This document shows positions 45,125 to 47,869 of a DNA stretch of 47,869 nt, piece after piece. Made by a program: the position numbers and the translations under genes. The stretch is from an uncultured Anaerolineales bacterium (GTDB lineage: Bacteria > Chloroflexota > Anaerolineae > Aggregatilineales > Aggregatilineaceae). The stretch covers positions 73,818 through 121,686 of the forward strand of contig CAKZOB010000065.1 in assembly GCA_937135955.1 (NCBI GenBank), written 5' to 3'. Numbering within the stretch: the first letter of the stretch is position 1; each line of letters opens with the position of its first letter. Under the pieces are notes generated by a model, which saw only the letters and a program-made list of their open reading frames with translations, was not told the origin of the DNA and ran no database searches.

Positions 45125-47512
45125 TCACATCCCCCCGACGCTCTCGGCGCGCGCCCCGAATAACCCATTGAGCGTGTCCACCACGCGGAACAGATCGCCG
45201 ATGCCGTAGAAGTCTACGGCGATGAAGTTGGGCATGTGCCCCCGTTCTTCGGCACAGGCCAGGGCGCGGTTGAGCAGGAAGTCATAGGCATTGATGCGCG
45301 CCGCGTCCACGCGGTCGGGGGCGCGCCGCGCGATCCAGTGATTGAGCAGGAAGAGCGGCTTGTCCACACCGCCCCGATTGGGCGCGCAGTCGAACTCCTC
45401 CGGGCTGCGGTAGCTGTAGCGCGTTTCCTCCGCATAATCCCAGAAGTGATGGTACCAGTCCGGCGGCGGGCCGCCCTGTTCGCCGAAGACGACCACGCGC
45501 TCGTTGCGCTCGATCATCTCACGTAGGGTGGGCCAGTCGGCATCGGGCGGGTGAGTATAGACGTAGCGGATCAGCCCGCTGGCCTCGAAGGCGGTCGCTG
45601 TATCTTCCGGCGCGACCTCGTCTTGCAGGATCAGCACAATGACCTCGGACCGGTTGCGGTCGAGAAAAGCGCGTATATCGGTCAGCGCGTCTTGCAGCGG
45701 CGTCGCTCCCAGAGCGCACAGGTTATGGCACAGGAACAGGCCGGGGCCGCTGGTGACAGGATCGGCGGCGGCGATGATGCGCTCCAGCAGCGCCCGGCTG
45801 CTGCTGGGGAAGGTCGAGAGATAACGCTGAATCTCGTCGGGCGTGTCGCCGTAGTGGACATCCAGCAGAAAAGCGCGCACCCCCGCCTTCAGTTGGGCGC
45901 TGAGACCTCCATCGTGGTGCGGCCAGATCCAGCCCAGGTTGGAAGCGGACATGGCATTATGCGTGGCCGGGAAGACCACCTCATTGAAGCGGCGCTCGCA
46001 CAGCGCTTCGTGGCCGTTGCAGCGCAGGGGTCTGGCGCGGGTGGTGCGTTCGGTGCGCAGCGGATCAAAGATCACAAGAGTGATCGCCGCGGCGATGATC
46101 AGCATCAGCAGCACGGCGATGCCGATCTTGGGACGAGTGGTCAGCCAGTGCGCCAGGCGCATCCCCAGCCGGAAGACAGCGGGCATGACCCACACGATCA
46201 GCAGCGGGCTTCCCAAAGCCAGCGCAACGATTCCGTGCGCCCGGACGGAATCGCCGACCCCGTCGCGCAGGGAATCCAGGACATCGCGCAGCATGTTTTG
46301 CAGCGAGGGGGGCAGCGGCGCGCCGTTGATGGTCACGCCCGTGAATTCCTCGAACGGCAGGCTCACCGTGGCATCTACAAGCGCCCAGCCCAGCAAAGTC
46401 CCCGCGCCGCACAGCACCAGCAGCCAGCCGAGCAGACCGAGGGCGCAGCGTAACTGCGCGCCCTGCAAGATCGCCAGGCCCACTAGCGAGACGATTAGCA
46501 GGATGACAATGGGGGGCGTGAGATCGTCGCGGAAGAGCTGCGCCAGTCGGCGCGTGTCGTTGAGTTCTTCGACGACGCGGTTCGTCGTTTGATTGGCCAG
46601 GTCGGCAAACGCCTCGACGCCGCTCAGCGTGCCGATGGGCAACTCGGCGCGCAGGTTGCGCACGGCATCTTCGACGCGCACGGTCAGCAATTGCCCCGAC
46701 GCAATGGCGATGGCCCCGGCCAGATCGTTGTCCAGCAAAGCCGTCTCGACCTGCAGGCGCGTCGTCTCCGTGACGCGATCTGCCGCCGGAGCCAGCAGGA
46801 TGCGCGCGATCTCCTGCTTTTGGGCAGGCGAGAGCGAGGCGATGGACAGGTTGGTGAGGTCGAAGGGCAGCTCTTCCAGGCGGCCCGCAGCCAGGGCGCG
46901 CATATACCGCTCGATCTGCGCATAAAGCGAGTCCGGTGTCAGGGCGGGCGCGCCCAGGGCGCTGGTGCCTACCACGCTGCCGATGCGGGTTTCGGCAGTC
47001 AGCCGCGCCTGAATGCTCTGCACGGCGGCGATCATGCGCTGCTGGAGTTCCGGATCGTTGATCGCTTTGGTCAGGTTAATATTGGAGCGCAGCCGCTGAC
47101 GCTCGCCAGACAGGTAGGCGGTGAGTTCCTGGAAGAGAAAATCGGTCGCCTGGCGCAACACGTCCGGCGGCAGCACCAGCCGCAGCGCGGAGACGACATG
47201 GCTGTATGTCTCTTCGGAATAGCGCCGGCTGATGCGCAGATCGCCCAGCAACCGCTCGGTGACGGAACGCAGGGCCGGGTCGGCCAGCAGTTCGGTATAG
47301 ACGCGGTCGTAGATATCGTTGCGTTCCAGCGCGCGCGTGTAGAAATGGGTGCTGAGCAGGTTGTCGGTGACCACATAGACGGCCAGATAAGCGAAAAAGG
47401 ATGCGACAAAACAGAGACTCAGCAAGATGGTCAGCAGACGTCGCAGGCGTGAATGGGCATTCGGCACAGCGCGGTAACGCTTTCGCTCTCTGGCGAGAAC
47501 AGACGACAACAC
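45125..47512 (-). CDS. large membrane protein with C-terminal PI-PLC-like domain
   Basis: 795 residues from the GTG at 47512 (GGGAG 5 bp upstream; another in-frame GTG is at 47518). One helix near residues 29-51 is followed by about 280 residues of extracytoplasmic alpha-helical sequence. Four helices then occur (about 334-352, 358-380, 428-448, 463-485). The last 300 residues form a TIM-barrel phosphodiesterase-like domain with FPATHNAMS (His about 518), LLDVHYG and LFLCHNLC (His about 596), the two catalytic histidines expected of PI-PLC X-type enzymes. It likely acts on a lipid or glycan outside the cell. The function of the N-terminal part is unknown. Confidence 0.72.
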   Translation of the reverse strand: MLSSVLARERKRYRAVPNAHSRLRRLLTILLSLCFVASFFAYLAVYVVTDNLLSTHFYTRALERNDIYDRVYTELLADPALRSVTERLLGDLRISRRYSEETYSHVVSALRLVLPPDVLRQATDFLFQELTAYLSGERQRLRSNINLTKAINDPELQQRMIAAVQSIQARLTAETRIGSVVGTSALGAPALTPDSLYAQIERYMRALAAGRLEELPFDLTNLSIASLSPAQKQEIARILLAPAADRVTETTRLQVETALLDNDLAGAIAIASGQLLTVRVEDAVRNLRAELPIGTLSGVEAFADLANQTTNRVVEELNDTRRLAQLFRDDLTPPIVILLIVSLVGLAILQGAQLRCALGLLGWLLVLCGAGTLLGWALVDATVSLPFEEFTGVTINGAPLPPSLQNMLRDVLDSLRDGVGDSVRAHGIVALALGSPLLIVWVMPAVFRLGMRLAHWLTTRPKIGIAVLLMLIIAAAITLVIFDPLRTERTTRARPLRCNGHEALCERRFNEVVFPATHNAMSASNLGWIWPHHDGGLSAQLKAGVRAFLLDVHYGDTPDEIQRYLSTFPSSSRALLERIIAAADPVTSGPGLFLCHNLCALGATPLQDALTDIRAFLDRNRSEVIVLILQDEVAPEDTATAFEASGLIRYVYTHPPDADWPTLREMIERNERVVVFGEQGGPPPDWYHHFWDYAEETRYSYRSPEEFDCAPNRGGVDKPLFLLNHWIARRAPDRVDAARINAYDFLLNRALACAEERGHMPNFIAVDFYGIGDLFRVVDTLNGLFGARAESVGGM

Positions 47513-47650
47513 ATGCACTCCCAGAGATCATAGCGCACTTGCGCCGGTTACGCTGTTGGGGTGAGTGTGGGGGCAAACGACACTCCCGCCGACGTTTTCT
47601 GAGCGGTGGCCGATCGTCGGCTGTCCTTTGGGCTGAAGCATGCTCATCTA

Positions 47651-47659
47651 TGCTATGAT
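47651..47659 (+). promoter_or_regulatory. extended -10 promoter candidate at right edge
   Basis: TGCTATGAT forms an extended -10 (TGn followed by TATGAT), with a possible start near 47666. The -35 region (TTGGGC, 20 bp away) is poorly spaced. Confidence 0.4.
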
Positions 47660-47665
47660 CAACCT

Positions 47666-47835
47666 GTCTCGCTCTATCTGCGAGACAACAACACGACGTG
47701 GAATTTACGTCTTTTTCACGAGAGGCCAAACTTTCCATACTCTTTCAGAGGGGAAAGTATCTTGTACTGGGGGCATGAGCGCAGACCGCACGTCACAGCG
47801 AAGAACCCGACTTTGAGGCGGGGGGAGTTTCAGGG
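47666..47835 (+). other. structured leader before a gene cut by the window end
   Basis: About 170 nt contain several hairpins: GTCTCGC/GCGAGAC (7 bp), GACGT/ACGTC followed by TTTTT, and ACTTTCC/GGAAAGT enclosing CTCT/AGAG. No known riboswitch consensus (TPP, FMN, cobalamin, SAM, glycine) was recognised, nor 6S RNA or tmRNA. It may be a regulatory leader or a small RNA. Confidence 0.3.
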
Positions 47836-47869
47836 ATGACTTTTAACCGTCTGCTATCATCCGGCGCGG
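47836..47869 (+). CDS. start of a coding region cut by window edge
   Basis: The ATG at 47836, 7-10 bp after GGGGGAG, opens MTFNRLLSSGA before the sequence ends. Only eleven codons are visible, so no identification is possible. Confidence 0.35.
   Translation, partial: MTFNRLLSSGA

Overview
The window is about 48 kb of GC-rich bacterial chromosome from what is most likely a member of the Chloroflexota (Anaerolineae-like). This placement is an inference. It rests on the abundance of GAF- and receiver-containing sensor proteins, a lipoprotein made of DUF4397 repeats, a Ser/Thr kinase next to murI, secreted proteins with lipobox or Sec signals, and gene order typical of environmental heterotrophs. 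There is no rRNA, tRNA or CRISPR array in the window. Many long overlapping reading frames are shadows caused by the high GC content.

Left third (1-16 kb): a HAD phosphatase runs off the left edge, followed by cydDC (thiol exporter), an Hsp20 chaperone, a DUF4397 lipoprotein, a metallo-beta-lactamase-fold protein with an eroded metal site, an AlaX alanyl-tRNA editing enzyme, a secreted cyclase-family protein, a membrane GAF histidine kinase with a HAD protein, an ArsR-DUF2087 repressor with a clear twin-palindrome operator, and an nrfHA operon for ammonium-forming nitrite reduction.

Middle (16-34 kb): a frameshifted small gene, murI with a Ser/Thr kinase, a secreted zinc metalloprotease, three signalling genes (a membrane histidine kinase, a receiver-GAF-PAS-kinase whose receiver lacks its phosphoacceptor Asp, and a receiver-GAF protein without a kinase), a small decayed IS4/Tn5-type element, a ferric-iron fbpABC operon with a Fur-like site, and an OmpR-type two-component pair.

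Right third (34-48 kb): a PhnP-like hydrolase, tandem ridA genes, a YciI-like gene, a multiply broken small gene, an amylosucrase whose catalytic residues can be numbered as in Neisseria, a double-Nudix protein, a dppBCDF peptide/nickel-type ABC transporter, and a large membrane protein ending in a PI-PLC-like domain. At the right edge a structured leader precedes a gene cut by the window end.

The most unusual object is the DppC-type permease at 41116-43047. Between its first membrane helix and the otherwise normal permease core it carries about 320 residues of WD40-type beta-propeller repeats, predicted to lie outside the cytoplasm. No substrate-binding protein gene is seen beside it. A second theme is a family of roughly 160-220 bp dispersed palindromic elements with conserved arms and exchangeable cores. 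One of these has been split by the IS element, leaving a perfect 9-bp target duplication.
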